NCBI GenBank assembly: GCA_020746875.1
Contig: JAGTJL010000012.1
Coordinates: 310,001-374,000, forward strand
Direction of reading: 5' to 3'
Length of the DNA: 64,000 nucleotides
Origin: Rhexocercosporidium sp. MPI-PUGE-AT-0058
Lineage: Eukaryota; Ascomycota; Leotiomycetes; Helotiales
In this document: in pieces, positions 1 to 11,529 of the stretch
Numbering within the stretch: the stretch's first letter is position 1
How the letters are laid out: every line of letters starts with the position of its first letter
Notes under the pieces: model-generated
Database searches by the model: none
What the model was told of the DNA's origin: nothing
The model's input: only the letters and a program-made list of their open reading frames with translations
Translations under genes and position numbers: made by a program

Positions 1-935
1 GGTCGGTTCTTGGGTGGAAGTGACAGGGACGTTATACAGAAATATGATCTCAAGAAGCGGAACTACATATGCACAACCTCTATGGACGCAGAGCTCGCAC
101 TCATCACAGCTAACATGACCCTAGCCGGCCCTGGAAAACTCTTCTACGACCCGTTTGTCGGATCAGGTAGTTTCCCCGTTGCGTGTGCCCATTTCGGCGC
201 TCTTGCTTTCGGGAGTGACATCGATGGACGGAGTATCAGAGGGAAGGGCAAAACAAGTCTGCATGCCAATTTTGTGCAGTACGGTATTACGGATCAGTTT
301 GGGGATAGCTTTGTTGCGGATCTTACAAATACGCCGTTGAGGATTGCGAGGATATTTGACGGCATTGTTTGTGATCCTCCGTACGGAGTGAGGGAGGGCT
401 TGAAGGTTCTGGGGAGTAAAGATCCGACGAAGGGGAAGGAGATTATTTATAGAGATGGGAAGGCTCATCATTTGTAAGATTCTTATCTTTAGGAGAGTTT
501 GGGTTGAGCTCACATGGTACAGAGAGGAGAAATATATCCCACCGAAGCGACCGTACAGTTTCATGGCTATGCTGGACGACATCCTCGAATTTGCTGCGCA
601 GACACTCGTTGAGAATGGCAGGCTGTCTTTCTGGATGCCCACTGCGAATGACGAAGACCAGGAGATCAAGACGCCGGAACATCCATGTCTTGAAATTACC
701 AGCATTTGCACGCAAGCTTTCAACAGATGTGGGTTCACTCCCACAAATCCCATCACCAGCAAAGCTAATGTGTCCAGGGTCAAGAAGGCTCATCACATAC
801 CGCAGGCTTCCAGATTCGGAAGTCAAGGAAGCTCCTGCGCGTGAGGAGAGGGCCAAGGAGAACGGTGTGAATGCCGACGACCTGAATCCATTCAGGAAAA
901 GCTACTTCACAGGGTTCAAAGCAGCTTTCAGGTGA
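1..935 (+). CDS. TRM11: tRNA (guanine(10)-N2)-methyltransferase catalytic subunit, 3' part (5' end outside window)
   Basis: Exons 1-473, 523-728 and 778-935 give 278 visible residues; the frame is open from base 1, so the N-terminal THUMP part lies upstream. The methyltransferase core is clear: GRFLGGSDRD, then SAM-binding motif I (DPFVGSGSF), an acidic GSDIDG loop, the catalytic DPPYGVREG motif, and downstream YIPPKRPYSF, FWMPTANDE and a conserved FNRWSRRLITYRR stretch. The last is rebuilt exactly by splicing, because T at 728 plus GG at 778 makes the Trp codon. Both introns are short (49 bp each) with GT-AG ends. Known role of the family: with Trm112 it methylates G10 of cytosolic tRNAs. 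Identification is firm from motif order; only the N-terminus is unseen. Confidence 0.95.
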
Positions 936-1963
936 AGTCTTCACACAGAAGACCACAACAGCAATCAACCTAGGAGTTGCACAACGCTTATGACTGTGTT
1001 AAAGGATGGCTCGAACCATAGAGATAGGATATATCACCTCAGCATCTCAACAGGTCCTCCAGGACATCTCTGAGCTTGAGGCTCAACCGAAGGCAGACTC
1101 AACAAAAGCATAATTAGCTGCCTAAACCGAGAAACCAAAAATAACATTGACGATTGCTCAGCGGCCAAATAGAACATGACGACATGTAAACCTAAATTGC
1201 AAAGACAGACACATGATCGCCGAGAGTCAAGTTCATACCCGCAAGCATCATGCCAGATGGTGCATTAGTCTGAATTTCGCGGACAATGTGTCTGCAGGGA
1301 AGACGGTTAGCGAACGTATAGTATGGATTGGGGTTTGGCAAGACTGGAAAGGCAAATAAGCCATGCATCGATTGCGAAATACGATAGATAATGCCGGTCA
1401 AACTACCTATCTTGTAACTTCGTACTGTATTGTAGAGGCAACGCAAACAGTCCAAGAGTCAGTCATCCGATGTTCCTGCATCGCTTGACCTCGACCTCTG
1501 CTTGCTCACGGCTGACCGGGACCGGGACCGGGACAGTTCACTCCTCTCCTCGCTTCTCCCTCGGCTCCCTTCCCGCATTCAGTCCACTGGTGCACGGATT
1601 CATTGCCAAGAGTTTTAGAGTCAGGATCCCTGCACATCTCCACAACCACATGTGCCCTGACTGACTACCTGAGTTCTGGACTTCGACATCTCCATCTCCG
1701 ACATCTTCATCTTCTTCTTCTGCTTGTAAAGCGAAGATGGCCTCGCCATAGCTGAGATACGACATCCATATCTCTTCCAGTATCAATTCATACGAGTACC
1801 AATTACAGATATCTCACTCATCCCCATATCGCCACTGCGACCATTGCATCCTTCCAATCCACTATTGAAGACTGAGGGAGAAGGTCCATCTGCGTGATCA
1901 AAAACGATCCAAAACACCAGATCGTGTGCGCACGACATTCTGCCCTTCGGCGAATGCTATAAC
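936..1963. other. Intergenic region between TRM11 and the UBTD-like gene
   Basis: No supported gene. It holds the TRM11 3' UTR and the presumed promoter and 5' UTR of the next gene. A short GGGACC triplication sits near 1515-1535. The open frames here (for example 1192-1455 minus) have no recognisable domain or start context. Confidence 0.6.
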
Positions 1964-3003
1964 ATGGTACGAATCTTCTCAATTCATACTAGAAGAATGT
2001 ACATCTAATTATTAAATCTCCAGGGCTGCTGTGCCTCCACCGTCTCTGCCTCTCCATACCCCGCCCAGAACCCCAATAATGGCAATTCCTCCTCCCGAGC
2101 CATAAACCAATCGCAGCCAGCTTCCCAGGCCATGATCCCCAGACCATCAACCAACGCCTCGAATCGCAGCGGTCCGCACCCACCACCACAGGAACAGCAT
2201 CATCAAAGACGCCATCGAGACCTCACCAAGCACCCAACCAAGGATCTCAAACCACATGTATGGAAGAGCCAGACGCGGACGTGGACTCGAGCCCAGTTAG
2301 ACGAGGAACGAATCGCTTTCTTCGATACGAGGACGAGTGGGAGACAGGAGATCTGGCAGGCTATCAGGACGGCGCTGGAGATTCTGTGGGCTGGAGGAGA
2401 CTCCGAGGAGAATGATGGCGGGTTAGCTACGGCGCAGGTCATTTTGAAAGCGGCTGGTGTCACGATACCCAACGGCGATATGACTGCTGCTGTGTATGAC
2501 GGTTTCGGGGCCCGGTATGATTTACCTGAGCACATCGTTTCCGATCCTACGAATATCGTTGAGTTGCCTACTAGGTCCGAAGAGGAGGAAGAAGGGGATA
2601 AGAGTGAAGATGGAGGCGAGACGGCTGATGAGGATGAGCTGTTGAGGAGGAGGAGAGAGGACATCCGCAGAGGGAAAGCGGTGGCCAACCCTGACGATAT
2701 GATTAATATCAAGGTCAAACTTAGCGATCGAGATAATCGACCTTTGGTTGTCACTATCGACAGGAATGACCTGGTTAGGATAGTCACCAAGAAGATCTAT
2801 GAGGAATCAGGAGTAAGTATTTCCAAACCTCCCTCTATTGCTGTCTATCTCTCTCAATGCCAGTTCAACTAACAACTCCACAGCTGGAGCCGCCGAAACA
2901 CATCCGCATAGCTTACCTAGGCAAGATCCTCGTAGAGAATAAAACGCTGCAAGAGCAAAAGTGGAACGAAGAACATATACTCAACGGTCTAGTGCTGGGA
3001 TGA
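1964..3003 (+). CDS. Ubiquitin domain-containing protein, UBTD1/UBTD2 (DC-UbP) type
   Basis: Exons 1964-1966, 2024-2812 and 2884-3003 give 303 aa. The first exon is only the ATG: a 57-bp intron (GT at 1967, CTAAT branch, CAG at 2021-2023) follows, and exon 2 opens with GCC..., giving an N-terminus MGCCAS, a classic N-myristoylation plus palmitoylation signal seen in UBTD relatives. After a Ser/Asn/Gln-rich linker comes the DC-UbP N-terminal domain (WTRAQLDEERIAFFDTR, then ATAQVILKAAGVTIPNGD and a LPEHIVSDPTNIVELP end), an acidic linker, and a C-terminal ubiquitin-like fold (INIKVKLSDRDNRPLVVTID ... IRIAYLGKILVENKTL) split by the last intron. Family role: membrane-tethered ubiquitin-pathway adaptor. 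The rebuilt start, though by eye, is strongly supported by frame and motif. Confidence 0.88.
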
Positions 3004-3641
3004 TCAGCTGCTCTGCTCTGCAGTGCAGTGCGGCTGCTGTACATACATATGAACAAAAGCACATACGACAAAGTAATTTGGGGCATGGCGCTGAGGCATG
3101 ATGGAAGAGGCATCTTGTTCTAGGTGGGCGCGAGGAACGAGGAAGTTGGGTAATACCCCTGGCGTTTTCTTTTTCTTTTCATTTGGTGATTGGGTCTCTG
3201 CGGGTGAATGGACTGGTAGGATGAATGGATGAATGAATGCATGGGCATGGGCATGATGGATACCACACATTGCAGTCGGTCAGGTTTACGTCGAGCATTT
3301 TAGCGTGCCTTTCTTCCTTGCTTGCTTATTCACAGGCGTACATACGTACTTAGTTTCCTTACTGCTTCAATGTTTAATACCGTTGCAGTGTCGAGAGGCA
3401 CTTCTCTCAGTTCACTTATGGTCTTGATGCTTAGGCCGTTGTGATATTCTTGCTAGTTTTCAAGTTGGTATTGACTCGGCTGTGGAGGAATAATTAGATT
3501 GGTACGTCAGAAGCTTACAAACAGTCATTCGGGGAAGATCCAACACGGCAGACAGGTCAAGCCGGGGGGGGGGGTAGTCCGTTGAGACGGAGATGGCACT
3601 TTTACGGCGATGAAGCCAGGAGGTCACGTAGGCAAGCAAAA
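3004..3641. other. Intergenic region, 3' flank of the UBTD-like gene
   Basis: No gene supported. It contains GATGAATG-type simple repeats near 3220-3255 and a run of ten G at about 3565-3575. Confidence 0.5.
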
Positions 3642-5003
3642 TCACACGGCTATACGCAGAGAGATTTGTTCATAGTTCATGTTTATATTCATATCTAAAG
3701 CTACCGAGGATCCTCCCAAAAGCTCGTTATTCTTGACTGGGAATTGTGCCTGGAGAAAAGTTAGCAACAAAATCCTGCCCGAGAGTACTGGAGATCAAGG
3801 GCATAACAGTGAGTAACTATCTCAGTTCTCCAAAGGTGAAATATTGGTTCGTCAAATTTAGATTCGGAAAGAACACAGCGAATATTTGGGTTCATCAGAG
3901 CTATGGAAGAGTGTGGAAAGGAGCAGAAAAGAAGAGCTTACCGTTTTGTAACTATGACTGGTTATGTGTCATTCGTAGGACATACCTAGGCGGAGCCACT
4001 ATGTTAGCAACGCTCTTGATAAGGTATGCAGTGCATCATTTGTGATGTGCAAGGAACCAAAGCAAGTTTCAGGCTGTGAGGATATTAGCTAGTGATCTGG
4101 GATGGCCGAGATAGGAGAACATACCTCATTAAATCAGAATTTTGTAAGTACGTTCATCTGCAAACAAAGTTTGCTCAAACAGTGTGAATAACAGTTTCAT
4201 CATTTGATGCCATTGGTCTTGTGAAAGATAGAGGTAGAGATGAATGGATGATTACCTAAAGAGAAGACAGTTAGCAATGATGTTCAGCTTCAGGGGACTC
4301 CAATGATGCCAGAATCATCGTGCAATAGATCAGGTGACGAGATCTCATCAAGCACTTCCTAACTTCCACTCTCACAAGGTTTGTACGCCCTGTTTTTGAT
4401 GAGAGTAGAGCCGGAGTGCGTTTATGTCCGCCCGTTCGTTCAAAGTTCATCATGGTATGGAAATATTCTGGGATCTCGGAGAGTGTGGAGGGTGTACCTA
4501 TTGCGATGGATGGTTAGCAAGGTTCATTGAAGAGCTCCATTGACATCAGTGATAAAATGATTGAAGGGTCAGACAAGGCTGAAACTTAATTTGACAGTAT
4601 CTAACATATATATCTTCAGAATGAGGAATTCCTATTGTGTCGATTCATCATCACCCCCTCGAGGCATACGCAAAAGAAAATAAAAGAGACAATAGTTGAC
4701 TAACCTTTTATTTGTGAGCTGAGTATCGAAGGTGTCGGCTGCGCTTGAAGCTGATCGACTGCAGGCATGTTAGCTTGTGCTCCGACCGAGAAATTAGACA
4801 ATTGAGGCTAATTTGCTGCGTATCCTGACTCAGAATGGTATATAGGACTCCCCATAGTAAAGTAAGAGTTGGATTGTTCAAAATGTATTACTCTCATCAT
4901 CGGATGGATTGGCAGCGGCAGATGACGAGGGGTTTGGGGATTGAGATTGGGAATTTACCATTGCGCAGTCAGACGCCTGCGGTGTAGACTCGATAGTACA
5001 CAT
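3642..5003 (-). CDS. Candidate intron-dense protein gene, unknown function
   Basis: Not recognisable as any known family. On the minus strand six GCTAAC/GCTAAT branch boxes occur (complements at 4769-4774, 4513-4518, 4270-4275, 4084-4089, 4003-4008 and 3760-3765), most followed 8-20 nt later by an AG. Three exons join in phase: 5003-4892 (starts MCTIESTPQ, Ser/Pro/Asn-rich, ends PSDDE), 4758-4705 (IDQLQAQPTPSILSSQIK) and 4497 to about 4376 (GTPSTLSEIPEYFHTMMNFE ...). A probable last exon, 3749-3642 (AQFPVKNNELLGG ... ISLRIAV, TGA), is open for 35 codons after a perfect CTAAC-CAG acceptor. The exons between are not resolved: each candidate path meets a stop, so there may be two genes or a decayed one. 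It lies head to head, 336 bp from the next gene. Confidence 0.4.
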
Positions 5004-5339
5004 GATGGAGATGCATAAGGAATATCGCAAGCAGTTGGAGCTGCGCGGAAAAGTGGTTGAAGGTGTTGAGGAGCTTGCAAAAGAGGAATGCCTCGAGAAA
5101 CAAAAGCTTTGAAGTCGTTTTTTCTGTGGAAGGACGCTAAGGCTAGTGCGAGCGCTTGTCTGTATCAGGCTAGGTAGGCCATTTCTTCTTAACCTAGCCA
5201 CAACTGGGCAGCCACATGCCACTCAGCCACCTGGATAAAAGTGGGGATTGTTATTCGCCACTGAGTGAGGAGTAATAACCAACTCCATTCCCGCTGTATC
5301 TCGACTTTTGCTTTGTATCTTCGAATCAGTCTTTCAAAT

Positions 5340-6702
5340 ATGGCACCGGCACCGGGCATATTTGGCCCAGCTGCCGTCAAGGCGCTGCGGTAAGTAATAA
5401 CTCATTTCCAGGACTAGAAGCAACTATCCGCTCTATCAAAGTCCGACCAGGCTGCATTACTAACTTCTGCATAGGCAAGTCTTGAAGAAGACTTCGAACT
5501 TAATAAAGGTTCGCCTTGCACAAATTGGACGTCCTCTTGATAATCAACTTCAACCTATTCTGGTTCGATCCACTCCTCGTCACCCAGTCCACCCCGCGGC
5601 AGCGCTTCGTCAGGCTAAGGGACGATGGTACACAACTCACAGTACCATCAACGCGACTGTTCGTCGGTTCATGAGCACTGGACCAGCCCAAGGTTCTAAA
5701 TTCAATCGAGCGGCTTTCCCAAAGTCCGCAACAGCTAGTGCAGTATCTCGGTTGACTATTCGGACCCCATTCTCGTCAACCCTTCGACCGAACCTTACAG
5801 GTGGAACCCTTCCTAGAACATCTGGAGGTTACAGTCTTGGAGGTAGTCGACCAGGTGGAGCCCGATATTTCTCTCATACTCCAGCAGCACCAGCACAGGT
5901 GGTGAACAATGTTTCCGCTGCTGTCAGGGCTTTTTGGCTGTCTGGTCAAAAGGCACAGTTCGATGGTATGAATCCAAATGGGGAAAAGAGGTACCGCGGA
6001 ATCAGCAACCTCCAAGAGAAGACCGCTCGTCAGATGCAGGCAATCCCGAGAAACACACCTGGCTCGTTCATCGACTTCCACGTCCACCCAACGGTGACAG
6101 CTCTTTCTCCTCTTGGGGCCGCTTTTGGCTCTACCATGGCCGTTTCAGCCACGAACTTGAACACCGAAGGGTTCTTGGATGTTCTCTCCGTTGACTTCGC
6201 CAGAGCCCTGAAAGACCTCGCAGCTACTATGAACGACCTGCAACGCTTATCAACCCTCGGTGACCTTCCGATAAGTCTGGAACAGAAGTCAATTCTGAGA
6301 GTGCGTTTCCCGGGGTGTGATGCCGAGACTGTCGACAGATTGTGTGATGAAGTCGGCGTCCAGCGCGGTATCATAATGCAAGACGCGGACTTTGATGCTA
6401 GCGCAGGAACTCACATGGCACTGCTATTTCCATACGCGCCAACTTCCGAAAATAACCTATCGTCTCCCGGGGGCTCTTTACGTTCACAAACAGGTCACGA
6501 CCTTGAATTTGAGTACGAAGATTTCCACGAAGACATCATAGACAACCCCTGGATTGAAGGGTACGAAAGCTTGGAAGATGGAAGTGATGGTGAATCAGTT
6601 TATTTCACCAAACCTAGCGAGCACCCCAATTCCTCAGATTACGAAGGCCTGGAAGGTATATACCGATTCCTGGAACACTGCGACAACTCGCGACGGATAT
6701 GA
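5340..6702 (+). CDS. Conserved fungal protein, of the type often labelled casein kinase II beta-2 subunit
   Basis: Exons 5340-5389 and 5475-6702 give 425 aa. The start MAPAPGIFGPAAVKALRQVL is rebuilt over an 85-bp intron (GTAAGT ... CATAG): CG from exon 1 plus G from exon 2 makes the Arg codon. The N-terminal half is basic and rich in Ser/Thr/Arg with no acidic stretches, compatible with mitochondrial targeting. The middle (AFWLSGQKAQFDGMNPNGEK, then PGSFIDFHVHPTVTALSPLG) is the conserved block I remember from fungal proteins carrying the casein kinase II beta-2 label. The C-terminus is acidic (DLEFEYEDFHEDI). I see no zinc ribbon of true CK2-beta, so the label is probably historical and the function is unknown. 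Confidence 0.75.
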
Positions 6703-7325
6703 TCCTTGAGATCTGCTTTTCTTTTGTTCTGATTGTATTAATTTGCAGCGAGCTCGGGAAGGATACCTCGGATGAGGTGGGATGTGATTGAATTTGCGGA
6801 ACCACCCTAGTTATAGGCTGGCTTTGTGCTCGGAAAACAGGAATCAGAATACACTCATTCCGTTGTGGATTGTCTCGATATGTGTTGATAAATTCGGTCA
6901 TTCAAGAATATGAACGCTTTGGAATTATACATGCACAGTTGAGACGTTTCCTTGTCGTCAGTGTCTGAGAGCAGGTTGAATTTCTTACTCTCACTTCAAC
7001 AATCATTATCTCACTAAAGTGCAGTGTGTAAAACAACCTTTCTGGGTTTGCCGTTGCTTCGGGAAACATTTTTCCGGCTAATGAAGCTCCAAAGGTTCAA
7101 TTTGATGTTCGAAGGTCCCTTAGATCCGGCTCCCTTGTCAGCAGTTTGAGGTGGTACAAGTAGGTACATATTACCACGAGTTGGTACAAAAATCTGGCAA
7201 GCTTCATCTACTCCCCTCTTGCCCACTGCCACGACATCTCGTCGAAGCACATGAAAGGAATTGGAAACCTTGGTCTAATGTACTTTTTATTTATTTGTTT
7301 ATTTCACGCTACCACAGCAGAAAGT
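6703..7325. other. Convergent intergenic region
   Basis: This holds the 3' flanks of the upstream plus-strand gene and the downstream minus-strand aldo-keto reductase. A TTTA-rich tract lies at about 7283-7302. No gene is supported. Confidence 0.6.
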
Positions 7326-8531
7326 CTACTCGTCATCACCGAAGAAGACCTTGATAGGCAACCAAGCATCCCCGCAGACCTTGAAACGCTCCTTCAAGCC
7401 ATCCAACTGCTTCACCTCATCCTCGGTCAAATTCCAGCCATCAAGCTCAAAGTTCGTCTCGATACGCTCCTTGTTAACGGACTTGGGGATGACGGACCAT
7501 CCCTTCTGCAAACCCCATGCGAGAAGTACCTGTTGAGGGGTCTTGCCCTTGGCCTTGGCGAGGCTGAGGAGAGTCTCGTCCTTGTAGAGGGGTGAATTGG
7601 TGCTGCCGAGGCAAGAGTAGCCGGTGCTGTGGATGCCCTTGGAGGTGTTGTATGCTACGAGCTTTGGGGAGGGGTTGTTGGGGTGGAGTTCGATTTGGTT
7701 GACTGCTGGGACGATCTGAAGGAAAGTGTTAAGTCAGCTTCATGTCTGGTGACTTGAGAATGAAAAAATTGACTACATCATTCTTTTCCCTTTCTTTCTG
7801 GTAGGAGAAACATACCTTTGTAGAAGGATCATTAAGCAGAATCTCCAAGTTCTTGATGCCAAAGTTGGAAACACCAATGTTCTTTACTTTGCCGGAGCCG
7901 ACCAGCTTCTGCATCTCTTGCCATGTCTTGATGAAGTCCCAGTCTGGGAGATGCTTCTTCAGATCGGTAGGATCAGTCGAGCAGGGCCAGTGCATGAGGT
8001 ACAAGTCGACGTAATCAGTTCCGAGGGACTTAAGGGAGGAGTCAATTCCCTCTTGGACTCGCTTGTGCCATGGGTTGTCCAGCTTGGTCGTCAACCAGAT
8101 CTGCTCGCGGGGGACGCCGGAGTTCTTGATCCCCAATCCGACCTCGGCTTCGTTGCCATAGGCCAACTTTGTGCTGATTAGCAATTGCATGGTGGAAGTG
8201 CCAGGGGGAGGTGTGAAGGAAGCTTACAGCAGTGTCGATGTGACGGTACCCTCTGCGGAGGGCAATCTCAACGGCCTTCTCAACCTCTCCAGGCTGCGAT
8301 TGCCATGTTCCGAGACCAAGAGCTGGGATCTTGTCGCCGGTGTTCAAGGTAAACGTCTTTCTGGAAAAAAAGGATTGTGAGCTGAAGAGCCGAGCTGGGA
8401 ATAGCTGTGAGGAAAGGGTTGCCAGTCTGCGCAGACTTCTGCTCGCCAAACATGAATCCAAGTGCGGGGAGCAGCAAAATGGGGGGGGAGGGGGGAAGCA
8501 ATTCTTACGAAGTAACGTTGGTAGAAGCCAT
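7326..8531 (-). CDS. Aldo-keto reductase (glycerol dehydrogenase/aldehyde reductase type)
   Basis: Four exons on the minus strand, 8531-8509, 8360-8228, 8166-7816 and 7715-7326, give 298 aa, a normal family length. All junctions keep phase and rebuild conserved text: [29 protein letters not shown] (the junction inside it fixes the acceptor at 8167), LTTKLDN, LYLMHWP, IGVSNFG, and the NADPH-binding [10 protein letters not shown] near the C-terminus. The catalytic tetrad Asp (HIDTA), Tyr (LAYG), Lys (TTKLD) and His (LMHWP) is complete. It reduces aldehydes or ketones, or oxidises polyols such as glycerol, with NADP(H) in the cytosol. The exact substrate cannot be read from sequence. Its short first exon (MASTNVTS) is followed by a 148-bp intron. 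Confidence 0.92.
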
Positions 8532-9424
8532 TTTGGAGGTGTTTGTTTGTTTGTTTTTGGAGGGGGGTAGAATGGGTTGAAGGGAGGTAAGAGGAGAGGA
8601 AGAGCAAAATGGAAAGGGGGAAAGAAGGAGGGGGGAATACTTCCTACTTATACTCGTACTCGCCCAGCAAGAGCAACTCTCTTAAGCCGCTCCAACAAAA
8701 AAAAATAGTTCCACTGGGCCAAAAGACGGGCCCCTTCGAACGCAATTCCGCAGCAAAGCTATGCTGGATCGCGCAGCTTTCACCCCGCCGGACACGACCC
8801 CTCCCTCCACTCCTGTCAATCCAGGTGGAAAGTGGATCTGGACAACTTCAGGCTAAATAGAAAATGGCCATGCGCACGAATGAAAGAGCAGAACGACCGG
8901 GGCCATGTCAATAAAGCGCTGGTGACGTTTGAGTTTACTCGCCCGTGGCGGGGTATCTACAGAAGTAATTCTGAGGCTTCGAAGACTCCTTGAGTCTGAT
9001 TCGAGCGCGAATTGAAAACGAAACTGCTGATGCAGGTGAAAGGATAGGATAAGTAGAAGTACATGCCTCACCTCGCCTTGCCTTGCCTTGCCTTGCCTTG
9101 CAGGATGCCAGTACCCGGCACTAGACTTACCAGCAATTTCTACTTATGGTCGAGTTGTCACCGACCCAGGGGAACTCGGGACTCGGTGACATGGTACTGT
9201 ACTGTCGAGTGTAAAGAGTAGCTGGAAACACATGATACGAGGATTTATGAAACTCCCCTCCCACGTGACAGTCGAGACTTGGCATTCTCTATCTAGCCTT
9301 GTTTGGAATGCTGCGAGGCTGTTCCTTCATGTTGAGTACAGTAGAGGAATTAGGAGTTACCCGAGGAGCCAGTCTCGAAGCACCAGAGCTTGCAAGTCAT
9401 CCCTTGCCACTTCAGCCAAACCAG
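8532..9424. other. Divergent promoter region between the aldo-keto reductase and NIP30-like genes
   Basis: 893 bp between two start codons pointing apart. It has purine-rich G-runs next to the reductase start, a CCTTG pentamer array (listed separately) and TACTGTACTGT near 9193. No further gene is seen. Confidence 0.6.
9076..9100. repeat. (CCTTG)5 microsatellite
   Basis: Five perfect tandem CCTTG units in the shared upstream region of two divergent genes, seen directly. Confidence 0.95.
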
Positions 9425-10204
9425 ATGTCATCCGGATTCATATCTGGAGGTACGACCGATGCGCCTCTGGAAAGAAGCGACGAATGGCTTGCAGCCCAGA
9501 AAGAGATCGAAGCCAACGCCCTCCGCCGAGCTGAGCAAGCCAGACAGACCGACGGCAAGAGCTTATACGAGACCCTAGAAGCCAACAAAGGTATTTTTTT
9601 TTGCCCGTGCTACTCTCCTCGACTCAATGCTTCGACCATGGGCTGATCACGTAGTGGTGCTTTGAGCGACATAGCTGCCAAACAAGAAGCATTCGAAGAA
9701 GCGAACAAGCTCAAGAACCAATTCCGTGGTGTCGACGAAGATGAGGCAGAGTGGCTAGACTCTGTGTTGGAGAGTACGAGAGCAGAAGAGGACCGGGTGA
9801 GGAAAGAGACCGCAGAAGGACTAGCCCTGTTTCGCCAGCAACAGGAACTGGCAGACAAGAAGGCGAGGGCAGGAAGCGATGCTGCAGCTACAGAGGAGGG
9901 ATCGCCAATTGTTGCGGAAGAAGAGTCTTGGGTTGCCGGTGGCAGGAAGCGAAAGAGGACAAAGGAGAAGGAGGGACTAAAGGGTGTGAAGCTTCGAAGG
10001 GCGTCAACGTCCACGGAAGCTGGGAGGCTAGCTGAGCCCAGCTCAAACCATCCAAAGACCGAACCACAGGAATCGCAGCCTCAATCCCAAACAAAGCCAC
10101 CGAATCCCAAACCAAGTATCTCCGATAACAAGAAACCTTCGGAGCCTCCAAAGCCAGCCTCGGGATTGGTGAATTATGGTTCGGATGAAGATGATGACTG
10201 GTAA
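9425..10204 (+). CDS. NIP30/FAM192A (PSME3IP1)-like nuclear protein
   Basis: Exons 9425-9590 and 9675-10204 give 231 aa. The ATG chosen (MSSGFISGG) starts just before the conserved domain. Splicing at 9591/9674 joins SLYETLEANK to AAKQEAFEEANKLKNQFRG followed by DEDEAEWLDSVLES, which matches the NIP30 N-terminal domain (SLYE ... EEANKFKNQFRGLDEDE). Downstream are a charged coiled-coil region, a bipartite basic cluster (GRKRKRTKEKE) suitable as a nuclear localisation signal, a Pro/Gln/Ser-rich tail and a conserved acidic end (LVNYGSDEDDDW). Human relatives bind the PA28-gamma proteasome activator; whether that holds in fungi is unknown. The alternative acceptor at 9654 was rejected because it puts the exon out of frame. 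Confidence 0.85.
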
Positions 10205-10879
10205 TGATGGTACTCGACCACTACAACCGGCCTGTTTACAATTCCAGAGAGCAAAGCCCTCGAGGTAGTCAGAGATATGTTCAGTATGGCTCCGACTCTT
10301 CTGCTATATGGTGCTGAAGACAGTTCCATACTGAACCGTGGCCAAAAAAAAATCTGAACGGAAAAGGCGTGGGCAGGCGTTGGGGCTTCTGGCGTCTTGT
10401 ATTGGAGGAACTTTGGAGGTCGCTTTCACAATAATAGCCAGCGAGAATTACAAGCCTTGAATTGCTTTCAGCACATATGCCGAACACACTGGGTGTTTAG
10501 AGAGCTGAATTCTGGTCATTGAGCGAGATAATCGAATTGAGAACTTATCAAACTACTTCCTGCATAGCAAAGTCGGTCTGCCAATGGCCAGACTGTTCGT
10601 CTTCATGACCAATATCACCTATTTTTTCTAATAGGAGAGAAGATTAAAGTAGATGAAATATTGAACCTCTCCTACCAATGAGTTTGGCAGTAAACATCCC
10701 ACTTCACCAACTCCTACCCCTGTCCAACCTCGGCTCGCTTCAACTGGTGCATGTCAGTGCAGCCGCAAGCATTCATCACCTCTTCCAAGTTCCCAACCTC
10801 GAACCCTCGCAATGCGCCGACCCCAATAACGCCAGCATCGTCCTTCCTCAGGACGAGCAACCCATATGCACCATTCGCC
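10205..10879. other. Intergenic region upstream of the HIT gene
   Basis: 3' flank of the NIP30-like gene and promoter of the next. The frame of the HIT gene is open upstream to about 10751, but the conserved CPFC motif begins right after the ATG at 10880, so the extension is treated as untranslated. Confidence 0.55.
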
Positions 10880-11529
10880 ATGTCCGACTGTCCATTCTGC
10901 AACATAGCGACCCACTGGCCACCATCGACCAATCCATCCGCAGACTATGAACTGACATCTCCCTCCGCTTTTGTAGTGCTGAGCACGCCGCTCGTTATGG
11001 CTTTTCTTGACAGTGAGTTTCTCTACTTGCTCCCCAAGTTGTCTGGCTTGAGATCTTTGATCATGATAGCTTGATTGGACATATCTCTGCATACAAACCT
11101 GCCGGACCTTCAAAGCATAGACCACAACTGACCTCCTCCCCAGTAATGCCCCTCTCTCCCGGCCACATCCTAATAACAACGCGCCAACACCGCGAAAAGA
11201 TCTCCGATGTAACCGACGCGGAAGCTCGAGAACTTGGCTCCTACGTCTCCCTCCTCAGCAAAGCCCTCGCGAACGTAACCGGCGTATGGGACTGGAACAT
11301 CGTGCAGAACAACGGGGCAGCAGCCAGCCAGGTGGTACCCCATGTGCATTACCATCTGATTCCGAGGCCGAAGTTGGTGGGCGAGGAGAGGAATAGGAGT
11401 TTTACTATGTTTGGGAAGGGGATGAGGAGTGAGATTTGTGATGAGGAGGCTAGTGAGTTGGCGGGGAAGTTGAGGGTGGAGGTGGGGAGGGAGAGGGAGA
11501 GGAGGGAGAGGGAACGGGCGAAGTTATAG
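10880..11529 (+). CDS. HIT (histidine triad) family hydrolase
   Basis: Exons 10880-11012 and 11144-11529 give 172 aa. The protein starts MSDCPFCNI, the zinc-binding CxxC of HINT-like proteins. The 131-bp intron (GTGAGT ... CCCCAG) joins AFLD to IMPLSPGHILI, restoring the conserved 'fldimPlspGH' text with an Ile codon split A/TA. The domain ends with the active-site triad HVHYHLIPR preceded by WNIVQNNGAAASQVVP; the middle His is the expected nucleophile attacking nucleoside phosphoramidates, AMP-lysine or adenylates. The C-terminal tail is strongly charged (RERERRERERAKL). Likely a small nucleotide hydrolase; the true substrate is unknown. Confidence 0.92.

Noticed and set aside
163..783. 206-codon open frame on the minus strand opposite TRM11
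   Set aside because: It is the complement of conserved TRM11 exons and shows no domain.
4878..5222. 114-codon minus frame read as one protein
   Set aside because: Only its part from the ATG at 5003 to the donor at 4891 fits the splicing model; the upstream part has no support.
7251..7595. 114-codon plus-strand frame
   Set aside because: Antisense to the last exon of the aldo-keto reductase, whose motifs are complete on the other strand.
9299..9424. In-frame upstream extension of the NIP30-like gene
   Set aside because: The conserved domain begins shortly after the ATG at 9425; the extension has no family counterpart.
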